In this document: positions 1 through 11,447 of the stretch, in pieces
How the letters are laid out: the number at the start of each line of letters is the position of its first letter
Numbering within the stretch: position 1 is the first letter of the stretch
Origin: Lateolabrax maculatus
Taxonomy: Eukaryota > Chordata > Actinopteri > Acropomatiformes > Lateolabracidae
Length of the DNA stretch: 64,000 bases
Assembly: GCA_031216445.1 (NCBI GenBank)
Contig: CM062212.1
Location: 6,022,501-6,086,500, forward strand
Direction of reading: 5' to 3'
Program-made: the position numbers and the translations under genes
Notes under the pieces: generated by a model
Told to the model about the DNA's origin: nothing
The model's input: the letters and a program-made list of their open reading frames with translations, nothing else
Database searches by the model: none

Positions 1-1140
1 GTTGATCAATACCAGTGACTCAACAAGTACTTTACCATGTCATGAGATGTCTGGCTTTTAAAAACTGATTTTCCAGGCTTTTCTTCTGTTTTGGAACAAA
101 CATTACAAACCCACCGGAGGTTGATGGTCTCCTGACAGAAAGCCCTGTCCAACAGTTTCAACCTACTGTTTTAATGCTCTACTTTCAGAAGAGATGGAGA
201 AATTCCAGGTTAAACTGTGATAACGTGACAGGGATTGAAAATCATAAGTTCTGCACTTTTAAGGAAAAGGGAATGCACATTCCTCTGCACCATAGACCTT
301 CATTGATATCATTGAACCACACCGTTAAACTAGGTGACATGTTTCTTAATGTCCATGAACATGGTCACTGTAGTTTATCTAGACTCCCACGTACAACGTC
401 CAGCTTCTGCCGATACTCTATAGATACTCTATACTATAGCTTCAAATCGGTATTAATCCGTCAGCTGGAATTGGCTTTTTGTTTTAAATCTACAAATCAA
501 CTGGATTGAATTGAACTGCTCATAAAGACAAAAACACACAAATATTACATCAAACGTGTCACAACATGTGACTTGTTCTTTTTCTAGGCCACAGGATCAA
601 ATGGTTGCATCCCTCAGCGCCATAACATTAATAACTGTTATCGATTTTCCTGACTGGAAAACTACTCAATAGCTTCAGGATGCCCCAGCTGTAAATACAG
701 ACCACATCACTTATTTGTAAAGCTGGCCGCTGCCTTCACAGTGGCAAGAGATAAATATAAAACAGTGGCCAAAAAAATGACTGCTATCCTTGAAAAAACG
801 ATCTCTATGGGAGGCAGGAAATGAGGAGAGAAAGGACGACTGCAGGCTCTAAACATAACCGATCATATATCAGCCAATAAAAATGCAAGAGAACTGCTTT
901 CAGATGAGAGCAAGCCAATTTGTTTTAAGTATCAGGGGATGATAACAGGAGGAGACAAGAGGAGTAACACGTCTTGTTCAATAGATGTGCTTGAGCCGGA
1001 GACTTGTTTACCGCAGCTCAACCTCACATGTGGAGCTCAAAAACGGTGAATGAGCCCACTCACAGGAAGCATGTCAAACCTCACATATCCATATGGAAAT
1101 TAAATTTGTCCGTTGCTTTCCAAGCGTCGATCCAACACCC
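1..1140. other. Non-coding stretch, nothing recognised
   Basis: I see no gene, tandem repeat or known mobile element. The plus-strand open frame at 174-509 has no recognisable domain, and nothing distinguishes it from a chance frame. Confidence 0.5.
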
Positions 1141-1380
1141 AGGAAGACCTCCCACATGTACCTTTAGAGCTCCACAGAGAGGTTCGGATCCGGGTCTGGT
1201 GGGGGGCTAAGCTTGAAGTTTAACGAAGGTAGACCCGACACAGAGAGGTTTTCAGGCCCGAGTCGGAGGTCCGGACCTACAGTACGTAAAAATACGTGTC
1301 TGTCGACTCCTGGCAGAGCGTACAGGAACTTCTGCTGGATGTGGGCGCCGAGTCGAGGCTGTGAAGCCAAAGAAACCAGG
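1141..1380. other. CpG-rich patch of unknown nature
   Basis: By hand count this stretch holds 14 CpG dinucleotides in 240 bp, well above its neighbours, and is more GC-rich. A 12-bp word, CACAGAGAGGTT, occurs twice about 66 bp apart, each time followed by a GC-rich run. Overlapping open frames run on both strands, with no recognisable product. It could be a small CpG island, a fragment of a GC-rich transposon, or a short exon. Confidence 0.3.
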
Positions 1381-2269
1381 GAGGCTGTGTTTAGTTTGGT
1401 TAGCTGTAACAGAAAAACTGCACACTCACTGTACCTGGAGAGGGAAACAGCTGTGATGTATCACAACAAGAGCGTGAAAGAGCGTGATTGATTTATCAGG
1501 TGTAAAGAAACTTTGTGTTAAGTCAAACATACTTTGCTGGCTGAGACAGGACTCTAAAGGGAGGCCAAGGGGAGAACTGACGGCTTTCTTATGAAATTAT
1601 TATTTATGAATACTTATGAAAAAAGTGTTGTTTCTTGCCTCTCCCTATCCTCTCTCTGTCTTTATCATTTTCTCTTCCTTCTGTTTCATTTCCATCTCGC
1701 GCTCCAGCTCTCCCCTCTCACTCACAGTTTCTTTCCCTCCTTATTTTCAAAAAGTGAATAACAGCCTGTAAGTGAGGAACAGAACAAACCAAAGTACTTT
1801 TTGCCCCACCATTTGCCCACTTGTGGGATGGTACTCTCTACCTTTCCCAAGTAAGTTACATGGACAGATGCCAAAATCATTCATGTGTCACAGCTAGCTC
1901 CCTGATACTGGCTCACACTATGTTGAATCATAGCAGATAAGTGGGATAAACCAAATGACTTTTGTAATAAAAAACTTAAAGCTTTATATGTACTGTATCA
2001 TATACTGTTAGCATGGAGTCCTCACGGAAGACTTTGGTGTCCATTGTGTACACCACGGCCACTACCTGATTCTGATTTGCTGTAGGATATTAATTATTTT
2101 CAGATTACTGTTGTAAATTAATACTCGCGGCTGGAGGGCTTCTCATCCGTGCTGTTTCTGGGTTTGGAGCAATAAGGCAAAGTTCATTCCAAGGTTGACA
2201 ATGTTTCAAGTATTAGGAATGTATTTCCCTAAAATAAGAGTGAATAATATGTATTGTATGTTTGATTGC
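1381..2269. other. Non-coding stretch with a pyrimidine-rich tract
   Basis: No gene is supported. A CT-rich tract lies at about 1634-1745 and is followed by ordinary AT-rich sequence. Confidence 0.5.
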
Positions 2270-2600
2270 TGGCAGGTGGCCCTCGCATATGCAGGATAAT
2301 CCACTCTGTGGTCGTATAAAATAATGTTCTCTGGAGAGGCTGCTCTTGGCCTCCATGTCATGCATTACTTTTCAATATCTGCATGGCTCTTTGTAGATTA
2401 CATATATACAACAGGATCATTTATGTATCCCTCCAGGGCCAGGGAAAATGGGTTGATTTCATGGGTTTCATTTACTGAAGTCATTTGAAATTAAAAAGCA
2501 AATTGTGCTTGTTGTCTGGAGTTAATTGATGTGCGCAGGTATATACAGTACATGAATTGCTCATTATTCAATAGCATCTAAGGCCAGAGGGAGATGTCTG
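2270..2600. promoter_or_regulatory. Candidate conserved non-coding element
   Basis: The block lacks repeat similarity and coding frames and is dense in homeodomain- and POU-like words: GGATAATCC, ATGCATTAC, GTTAATTGATG and ATTATTCAATAG. This texture is common in vertebrate developmental enhancers. The call is an inference from texture; no alignment was possible. Confidence 0.25.
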
Positions 2601-2897
2601 TAAGATGTTATTCAGCACTAACCTCATTCACACACTATCAAGTCTGTCCTCCACAGGCCTGATGTCGGGCAGGTAAATCCTCGTTCCCAGTCAGATGCAC
2701 AGGCCCCTCTCTTTGCTGCTCACGGAAAGTATTTTGCTAACCTTCTGCAACTGTTTTATGTAAACATCTATTTCCAGTCAAGATTGCAAAGCAGGTTTTC
2801 ACATTTCACAATGATCGTTCTGTCCTTATCGACAGGATGCTAAATACAAACAAACCACATTTCAGACTTAGTAAATTTCACTCAGTTGGAGTAATTT

Positions 2898-2933
2898 AAG
2901 TGTACATATACTGGTTGTTGTATATGTACACTT
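2898..2933. repeat. Perfect 14-bp inverted repeat (hairpin)
   Basis: AAGTGTACATATAC at 2898-2911 is followed by the 8-base loop TGGTTGTT and the exact reverse complement at 2920-2933. No larger repeat is evident around it. Confidence 0.85.
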
Positions 2934-3050
2934 CATCTACCTGCTGAAGCTGAATGAGTCAGCAAAGAAGATGCATCAAGTGCTCATTGTGAAGCACCAT
3001 ATTTCACTCATGGCCTCCTGTAAATGGAAGTTTAGGACAGAGATTTTAGT

Positions 3051-3917
3051 CAGTGGTTCCCAATCTGTTTTTGGAAAAAGCTTTTGGCTCAGCAGCATTG
3101 TAGACTCTAGAGCAGAATGAGTAGTTGATTAATCGATTAGTTGACTATTTTTTCAGAATCGATACATCTTTTGATTTGTTCATTATAGCAAAAATAACAA
3201 ACAAAACATTTAGTTTTAGATTTAGAAAATTGTGATGGATATTTTTCACAATTTTCTGACATTTTGAACGATTAATAAAGAAAACAAAGCAACAATTCAA
3301 CTGAGTCACAACTCCTATGACACAGGTTGCAGGTGCATATATAAATGGGTGTCACTCATATAGCTTTTTTCTACCTTAGCAGACAAAGTGTTTTTTTCCA
3401 CCAGTACACAGAGATGCAAATAAATTTTGCATGTCCTCCAAATTCAGCAACAATTTTTTTTTTTCATTTTAGTCAGTTTTATGATGGGACAACGCTATAC
3501 TTAAGGTTTGGTTAGGTTTAAGCACAAAATGACTTGGAATGACTGGAAACATCGTGGTTTGGGTTAAAATAAGTATTAGATTAAGGTTAGGGGCCTTCAT
3601 CGCCTTGGTTGCATTAATAAACACATGGTCAAGGTTAGGAAACGATTGTGGCCATGGCAGTGGACTAGAGGAACTGCTACTAATTGACGACGAACTCAAC
3701 CCCTCAGCAGTTCAACCCAAAAAAAGGTTCCTTCTAAGATTGTTTCATTTAAAAAGTTTTGTGGCCTGAAGTGGTACAATTACTCTGTATTTCACAATAA
3801 AAACAAAGATTACAAAAAAGTATTTTTCTTATTTCCTATCTGGTTGATCAATTCACAACCCCTCAGATCTATCTTGCAACCCCATGGAGAGTCTGACCCC
3901 TTTGTTGGGAACCACTG
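3051..3917. mobile_element. Non-autonomous hAT (Charlie-like) DNA transposon
   Basis: The ends are inverted copies of CAGTGGTTCCCAA (3051-3063 and 3905-3917), which closely resembles the CAGTGGTTCTCAA-type termini of hAT-Charlie elements. The right half (about 3469-3917, read on the minus strand) matches my memory of a common percomorph repeat. That half holds an open frame of 76 codons on each strand, neither with transposase motifs. The flanking octamers, attttagt and attaaact, agree at only 5 of 8 positions, so the target duplication is worn or the ends belong to different copies. Another element lies inside at about 3115-3297. Confidence 0.6.
3115..3297. mobile_element. hAT-type MITE fragment nested in the larger element
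   Basis: It carries GTTGATTAATCGATTAGTTG near 3123 and the characteristic interior words TTTTTCACAATTTTCTGACATTTT. The same order of motifs appears in the copy at 11127-11447 in the same orientation, so this is an internally deleted member of that family. Confidence 0.6.
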
Positions 3918-6900
3918 ATTAAACTAATATAGACTTCATGAGATCCAGCTGAAAACCACAACACTGCGACTGTTTTCGTGTTGAGCTACTTAATTCAGTC
4001 AGTGTGAGACAGCCCACAAACTCCGTGCGCTTGTTCTCATGACAGCTTCAGACATTGCAACTGACAGCATGACGGTGTTGGACAATGACATCCCATGATG
4101 CCTATTGTTCAGCAGACAAGTCTCACAAGGATTCAACTGTCACAGACAATCACACAGACAGTAGATAAATGAGGAGACTAGAAGGATGCTAACCAGTTTG
4201 TACCTTCTCTAGACTCATCTTCTGCACTGTTCAGGCGGTAAAAAGACAACATGTTGATTTCACCACGGCGTCAAATTCTGGACCGCATGTGATATCGGTC
4301 CAATTCATGCAGCATCATCCGATCTTCTGTTATGACATAGCAGGAGCACCAGGGTCCCTGTGGGGAGGAGAGACGGTGAGTGGGGATGGCAACGAGAGGC
4401 GGCAAAACGGCAAATCCTGCATGTGAATCAAACACAAAGGGAAAGCTGGGAATGTTTAATTCAACATCTGGAGTCTATTCATCAGTTTCTTATTGATGGT
4501 AATTATTGCTGTGGGAGGAACGGTGGATAACCTCTATCATATGCAGCCAGACTGACAAAACTAAGCCTTCTTTCACCAGTTGTTTTCGCTCTCACACTCG
4601 AAAGTGCTTTTGTGTGTGAGGAGACTTCGGTTATCCTGAAAGGCTTTTTTTGATTTTTGGAGAACATTCTCCTCCCGTCCTTGAGGGAGATAAGACTTTC
4701 TCTCATTTTATCTTGCCTGCAGGATCAAAGGTGACGCGTGAAAGCTGAACACATTGGTGAGGCAGTTTATAGGGCTTCAGATTTAATGTATTTTGGAAAA
4801 GGCACAAAGTATATATGTTTATCTCATTTAAAAGCTGTTGATTGAGCCGTGATTGGAAAAATTGCAGTAAAATAATATGATCCTCTTAAGTAACATACAG
4901 TTATACAGAAAGGTTTATTGGTGGTTGAACAATTGCCTGCAAGTCCAATATGTCATATATTTCCAGATAGCAGGCAGCTGTTCTCAGTGAGAAAGCTTTA
5001 AAAACCTACTGTACGCTACTTGTCCAGCAACAAACGGCAGCCTTCAGAGCTTCAGGGCTTGTTAATTGGAAAAGAAATTACTCCTACACTTGTTTAAGTG
5101 TGCTCCAAGTGTATCTTTCACATATTTCTAGATAAGAAGACATATTGTGGATGTTTAGATGGAGATAAATGCTGGAACTCTGGTGGATTTAATACTTGAT
5201 CTCCATGGAGAATTTATGAAGTGTGGACTCATGAGACACTCCTCAACTGTATTAGCCACTCTGCAGAGATCCTCCCAGCGTCTCTCTTCGAGTACTACAT
5301 TCTTCCCACAATCTCTTTCCTCCACATGTCGGGGTTCAAACATCTTTAGGCTTGAGGATTTCCATGCATCTGCTCTGTCTCTGCATCTCCTAAATTATAC
5401 CCCGCTACTCTTTGTCTCCATCTTAAAACAATAGGATAAGGAGTGGGCCTCATAAAGTTAAGGGGCTCATCCCCCCCAGTCGCTTCCCCCCCAAGTCTTC
5501 CTAATGGGAACCTGCTGCATGTTCAAAGACAAGGATAGAGAGCCCTGCCTGGGCAGATTCCTCAGGAAAGCCCTGACTTTACTATCAAAAGACAGCAGCG
5601 GGGCGACTAGGTGTCATCACCATTGTCTCATCAACATTGGATCAGACCACAGCCACTGAAAAACAAGGAGGAAGAAAGGTCTTAAGCATCTGACCAAAAC
5701 ATCTTCCTCTCAGGTTTACGAGGCTGAGGAGAGAGATTGGAGGGAGTGGGAGTCATGTGCCCACAAACTCGCTTTGATCGCCCTCGCCACCCTGGCTTTG
5801 AAATGTTTAACACACGGAAAACACCGTTCCTCATCAAAACAGTGCTTCAAAGGGGAGAGAACACGGGAGGCACTGTAGGTGAGAGGAAAAAGACTGTCAG
5901 AGAAATGTCAGAGAGGGGCCGGGTGGGGCCAAGTAGGCAAGCTTAAACTGCATAGAGTGTCCCTTTATGACCAAAAATACTGACTTTGATTTATAAATGA
6001 GATGAAGGATCACTCAGCAGGGTGAGGTGCACTTTTCTATGGAGTTGTGAATGCCAGAAACTGGTGATGTGAGGTATGAAACTATTCATAGAAATCCAGC
6101 TTGGCTGGAGTAATCTTACCAATAAAATGCTCTCAAAAGTTGCCATTAAGTCAGTAGACTGGCGTTAGATATCGGCAAGTTTGGTGGTTTTTCATAGTCT
6201 ATGTCAAATAAAATGATCTGGCTCTTTCTCACATGGTGTAACTAATGTCGATGGCACCCCAAAACTACTTTTGACATAGGTTTTACTTTCTTGTAAACCA
6301 TGTTGGCATAATTCATAAGTAGGCCACATACTGAAGATGACATTACCTCATGAACATAATTCCATCTCACAGGCATATTTTATTTGTTTGTCTGGCAGTC
6401 AGTATAATGTGACACGTGCAACCACATGTCTGAGTTGCACCCAACCAGACACATTTCCGAACTCTTCAACCTCTGCGAAATCCATGGCAGCATCATCAAA
6501 ATCATGCTGCATGTCCCCACTGTCAGTCCACCATTTTATTTCTTGATTTAAATAGCTTGGAGGGTCTGCTAAGGCAGAGGTCTGTCTGGGAGGACTGATA
6601 AAGGCTTTACAACTAATAAAAACCAATATGGAGCTCATATAGACTCCTGGTTCCTGGAATTTACATGCAGTAGATGGACCTCCGGGCAGCCAGAGACAAG
6701 GCTTGAGATAACCACAGGGAGGCTGTAAACCATTTTATCTACACGTCAGGGAGCAACCTGCAGACCCGAGGATGCCACATGGCTTTCTCAAGTATGTTTT
6801 TCTCATGCTGTTTTTAACTACTGACCTTAAACAAAAAATTCATCTTTCAACTCTTAAAAATCACTGACAAGAGATATATATTGCACTCCTGCTGTTTGCT

Positions 6901-7049
6901 GGAGTAGTTTTCTTTTTCTGAAAATGTGGAAATACTGGCACTGTTACTCATATATCTAGTTAATCTATTTTTCAGCAACTGTATCAGCTTCAGTTCAAAC
7001 ATCATACATGAGACAGAGACCCTGCTGTCCCTCACTTTCATATTATGCT
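3918..7049. other. Long non-coding stretch, little recognised
   Basis: No gene or clear transposon is supported. Short C-runs occur at about 5470-5494. The overlapping frames at 5155-5434 and 6337-6638 lie on opposite strands and have no recognisable product. Confidence 0.5.
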
Positions 7050-7280
7050 ACTGATCAGCAGTCATGGCGGTAAAATGCCAAAAAACGTAGCAATAAGCCA
7101 ACAGAAGGTAGGGAAGTGAGAAGAATACTGCTAGCTAATGTAAACAATGCAGGTTTTAAAATATTTGAAAAATCTGCTTTGCAAATGTTGTAAAGGCCTT
7201 CAACACATTTGTTAGGCCTCAGGGATACACACAATGTTTTTTGGTGAGAGACACTATATGTAAAAATGTCTTTATTTGTA
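7050..7280. repeat. Dispersed repeat, copy A
   Basis: The order of words GTAAACAATG, TTTAAAATATT, GCTTTGCAAATGTT and GGATACACACAATG is shared with 30430-30660 in the same orientation, with moderate divergence. It resembles a percomorph dispersed repeat whose family name I cannot give. Confidence 0.55.
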
Positions 7281-7899
7281 ATGGAAAGTTCCAGGATTGT
7301 TGTATTTGAGTTTATAATTTGAAACCAAAATCAGAAGCTCAGTGGCCTGCAAATCAAGATGCTGTCATTATTTTAATTCCAAATTTTAGCCAAATGAATC
7401 CTAAAACCTGAAGTGTTGCTTTAATAGATTTTTCCCAGAAACGTGTTAAAATGCGATTCCAGGAAAGCAAACAGTAAATTCATTTGGATATCAGTTCTTG
7501 GTTTCTATTAGAAGAAAATACAACCAGTAAAGCAATTATCTGGACTTGAAAGTCAGGTTTTCATAGATTTATTTTGGCTGCATATCGAATGTGTCTCTTC
7601 AACCAAGCATTTACGTGGGCACATTTGTTTGTATGAATCATTTGGTTTACACACTTCCAAATACATCTGATTCATCATTGTAAAACCGTAAAAAGAGAGT
7701 TCCAGACAGCCATCAGTGTAATCACTTCCCAGGAGTTAAACTGGTTACATGTCAGGGGTATAGCATTGTTTGACTGCTGTCTCACAAGGGAAATACTGCT
7801 CATGCCAGATATGACACGTTGTGTACCGGTGTGGAAATCATTGTTTGACTACTTACTTTTGCGTCTGAATCAGCTGTCGGGAATGTGAACCCCTGCTGC
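7281..7899. other. Non-coding stretch, nothing recognised
   Basis: AT-rich sequence without a supported gene, repeat or motif cluster. Confidence 0.5.
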
Positions 7900-8070
7900 A
7901 ACAGAAACTGTGACATGACGGCTAAGCGCTGCGTGGGGTTTACCTGTGACCACGATGTTGTTAAACTTTACCTCGGCCGTGCCTTGGCACTAACTGTCAC
8001 TAGAAACCCAATGGCCTGAGAGAGTGCCTCCATATAAGGCACTTACACATTTTATGGGTTTCTAGAGAAG
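7900..8070. promoter_or_regulatory. Candidate regulatory block with a CArG box in nested inverted repeats
   Basis: A perfect serum-response-factor site of the CC(A/T)6GG class, CCATATAAGG, lies at 8030-8039. It sits in the loop-proximal part of GTGCCT (8024-8029) paired with AGGCAC (8037-8042). Around that is an 11-bp perfect inverted repeat, CTAGAAACCCA (8000-8010) with TGGGTTTCTAG (8055-8065). SRF binding is known for this motif class; activity here is inferred. Confidence 0.35.
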
Positions 8071-9133
8071 AAGCCTGCCTGTGATAGATGTGAATAAACA
8101 TGTTTATTTGTCATCATAAAATTCAGCTGTACTCAACATTTACATTATTGATAATTTCAGTTTGATTCCTGCTGAGTTTGAACTTACAATACATAATGTA
8201 TGTACAAGTCCAGTTTGGCAGGTAGAGCTCAAACATTAAATATATGAGGGGTTTGTGTTACACAGAAATTGGCTTCTGAATGGTTTATGGACTGAGTCAC
8301 TGCAGGGGAAGAAAAAGTTAAAGTAAAGTGGGGCTGCAGGGCAGACAGTTTGGACTAGACTGTTGAGCAAAAGAGAAAGAAAAACGAGGACAGTGGAAGT
8401 ACTTCAGCTTTACTGTAGTTGTAACTCTACTTAAAAGTAGAGTAGTTTAGAAAAGTCGAATTATATTGAGCTTTCACTCATCACAATACAGACAAAATGG
8501 TCCAAAACCTATAGTAACATTTAATATTATGAATAGTGCATTAATAATGCTGATAAAGGTAGATTGGGCTTTCTTATAAAAAAGTTATTTGTTATTTGTT
8601 GTTATAAATTGTAACTAATAGCTGTATTAATGGTTAAACATTTTAGATATTCCAGTTATAAGACATTAATAAGTAACTCCGTTAATAACTCTTGCTGGTG
8701 GGTCATCAACAGTACAGTGCTCTTCAGTCTCTGTACTATATGTCTAATAAACCATCAAGTCTGCAGTTATTAATATTAATAGTGATTAACAAAAGGGTCA
8801 TAAATAAAACTTCATGTTGTTCCTCAAGATCAAGAAGCAAAGATGGAGGGAAATAAAGAGACAAGAAAGTGGCAAAGATGTTAAAAAGGTCTCCCCTTTC
8901 ATCTCTGGCCTTGTTATCACCTAATTTCTCTCCAAACACCTGCTAGATCTAATAAATGGCTAAATACAGTACAATCACTGTAAGACTCAAGAGCGTAAAC
9001 AAAACAATTATTCCTGCTACAACACAGCAAGTGAGACAGCGGGGATGTTCAACTTCCTCTGGGTTAATGCCATCTCAGCTGAGCGACCTCCATGGGAAAA
9101 ATGGACAGCTCCATTTTTGGTGTCTGTGTCTGT
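8071..9133. other. Non-coding AT-rich stretch with a short palindrome
   Basis: ACTCTACTT and its exact reverse complement form a palindrome at 8424-8443 with a 2-base centre. The region 8500-8720 is very AT-rich with repeated TTAATAA words and may be an old dispersed repeat. No gene is supported. Confidence 0.45.
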
Positions 9134-9143
9134 CCTTATATGG
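9134..9143. promoter_or_regulatory. Second perfect CArG-box match
   Basis: CCTTATATGG fits CC(A/T)6GG exactly and lies about 1.1 kb from the match at 8030. A few such matches are expected by chance in 64 kb. Only the proximity to the first is suggestive. Confidence 0.2.
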
Positions 9144-10286
9144 GCAGGAGACCTTGTCCAAACATCCAGTTAGCTGTGCTGAGGAATGAGAGCGGTGTCA
9201 GTGTCACCAAACAAACAGGCAGGCAGCGCTGAGAGGAAGACATCAATTATGTCACAGCTGGTCGAGGGAGAGGATGCACAGTGTGCGTGTGTGTGTGTGA
9301 TCTACTTAAAGACAGATATATAGTTTCGGGCTGATATTGCCCTTGTAATTACATAATAGATGTCAGACATGTTGTCCTCTTCAGATATGCTGAGCTGCCT
9401 CCCTGACCACAGAAACACAAAGACACAGACACAAGACATTTTGGGTTAAAATTGTTAAAACTAGAGCACTTCTTATCTAAATAAAAGTTTCACCATGGCA
9501 CCAGACGCTTCATGATCCAAAACATCTGTCTATGAAACTTTCTGGAGTGCAAGAACTCTGTAGTATGTGCTGTACGTTCAATGTTATTATTTTAAAAACG
9601 GCACGATCCAAACTCTTGTGTAATCCCAATGTTCTATCACGTCAATTTGCAAGACTTGCAGTATGCCAGGAATGCCCACAAACAGGAGAGGAGCTGCAGG
9701 AGGTGACCAAAGGAACACAGCGAGGCTGGCCACACTAAACCAGAACCACAAAGTGACTATTGTTCCCTCTGGCAGGGATCCTAGCTGCTGCCTTCCACAC
9801 TCCCCATGCTGTTTTAGAACAGACTGTTTTTGTTTGGAAGCGAGAGCACCCTGAGTGATGATCCCAATTATTATTAATTATCACGTCGGCACTAATCACA
9901 TTTGTACAAAATGACCATGCAAATCTGACAATTTGCATACATTGTTGGGCTCTGAGCGTCATGCTGAGTCACAACAGACACAAATAATCTTTCCAAGCCT
10001 CTTACCACACTTCCTTCTCCTATAATCTATCACAGTTCTTGTATGATTGACTCTATCAAAAAGTTTAAGTGACACAATATGTACTTTCCCAAGACTGTTG
10101 AACACAGAACAACAACTCATAACATATTCAAGACATGATTTATTTGTGGAATTAAAGGACCGTAGAATATTTATCCTTTTGTCATTCCTAGCCCACAAAT
10201 CCAGCACAAAACAAAAGCTTCATTTCACGTTGGTTCAGCATGAACCCTCAGAGTGGTGTACTCAGGCAGATGGAAAACGCTCATGA
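9144..10286. other. Non-coding stretch with a short TG run
   Basis: A short TG-rich run lies at 9281-9299. The open frames at 9532-10286 overlap one another on both strands and carry no recognisable domain. Confidence 0.45.
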
Positions 10287-10500
10287 GCCATAAATGCAGC
10301 CTAATTTGCTTGAGCTTGCCTACGTCAGAGACTTTCTCATCTGAAAGCGTTTAGATGGAACGTGGTGGAAACCTTGTTTCCCCATCGCCGCTGATGTGCT
10401 GGCACTGGTGGCTGCCGTGAGCTCGTTTGGCCGAGGCTGATTAGCAGCTGGCAGCGGGTGCTCACAGGTCAGTGGGCCTGAAATCTGACCTTTCCCAATG
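10287..10500. promoter_or_regulatory. Candidate conserved non-coding element
   Basis: A GC-balanced block with GCCATAAATGCAGCCTAATT near its left end, a TGACGTAGG-like CRE half on the minus strand near 10320, and GCTGATTAGCAGCTGGCAGC at about 10435-10454. It has no repeat similarity. The call is textural. Confidence 0.2.
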
Positions 10501-11126
10501 CCAAAATAAAATACGATCCTACGTTTTGTTTACTACTACACCAAATTACACTTTCCTCTACACTGGTGAATGGGCCACTTTACCAGTTTTCAACTTTATT
10601 TTCATAGACATATTGGAAACTAGCATTTTGACGTAGGGCTGCAACACAAATGATCTCAGATGAGGTGTAATGATCACAAGATTACCAATATTCCCAGCCT
10701 GACTGAGTCTATGAGATGTTACAAACACTAGTCCACTGGCTGTTTTATGAATTACAGCATTTTGGATGTAACGTAAGCGGAACATATCAGTGTCACTTTG
10801 CTTTAGGGGGCTCGGATTTGCTGATTCTGCAAGTGAGCATGTAATAAAGGCAATCGGCTTGCAGTCTGCTCTAATGCATTTGACACAGTAGACACGTTTT
10901 ACAGGCTGGTCCATAAAGTCCTCGCTCAGACCCTGCGGTTCCCGTGGCTTCATACTTTCATTATACTTGACGATGTTCCCGTTAATGTGTTCTGCACATG
11001 CCCAGATGTCTCCTTGTGCTGCACTCACTACACTTGACACGGCCATTTACAAAAGGACAATAAAATGTTAAAAAAACACATCACTGAGTTCTTTCCTGTA
11101 TGATAATGGACTTTTACCAAAATGAC
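10501..11126. other. Non-coding stretch holding the window's longest open frame
   Basis: A minus-strand frame of 162 codons spans 10558-11046. I recognise no domain or catalytic motif, no signal peptide, and no neighbouring gene. Frames of this length are expected about once by chance in 64 kb on two strands, so I do not call it a gene. Confidence 0.4.
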
Positions 11127-11447
11127 TGCTGAAACTATTGTTGATTAAAGGATTAATTGATGAACTGAAAATCAATCGACAACTATTTTAACAATTGATT
11201 AATCAACATGAATTTTTAAAGTGAAATAAGCCAAGAATTCACTGCTTTCAGCTTCTTGAGTATGAAAATTTGGTATTTTTTGTAGTCTTCTACCATGTAA
11301 CACTTATCTTTGGGTTTTGGATTGTTGGTCGGATAAAACAAGACATTTGAAGACTCTGGGAAACTAGGATGGTCATTTTTCACTAGTTTCTGACATTTTG
11401 TAGACCAATCCATAATTTAGTTAATCGAGAAAATAATAGTTTATTTG
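11127..11447. mobile_element. hAT-type MITE, near full length
   Basis: The left end carries GATTAATTGATGAAC and ACAACTATTTTAACAATTGA. The centre has ACATTTGAAGACTCTGGGAA, and the right end has TTTCTGACATTTTGTAGACC followed by GTTAATCGAGAAAATAATAG. This matches, from memory, a very abundant percomorph element whose termini read TAGGGCTGCAAC. The terminal bases are eroded here, and I found no clean target duplication. Confidence 0.65.

Noticed and set aside
10634..10645. TAGGGCTGCAAC, the terminal word of the hAT MITE family
   Set aside because: The following sequence (ACAAATGATCTCAGATG) does not continue into the element, and no paired end is present. It may be a solo end or chance.
10558..11046. 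Longest open frame, 162 codons, minus strand
   Set aside because: No recognisable domain, no supporting neighbours, and roughly one frame of this length is expected by chance in 64 kb on two strands.
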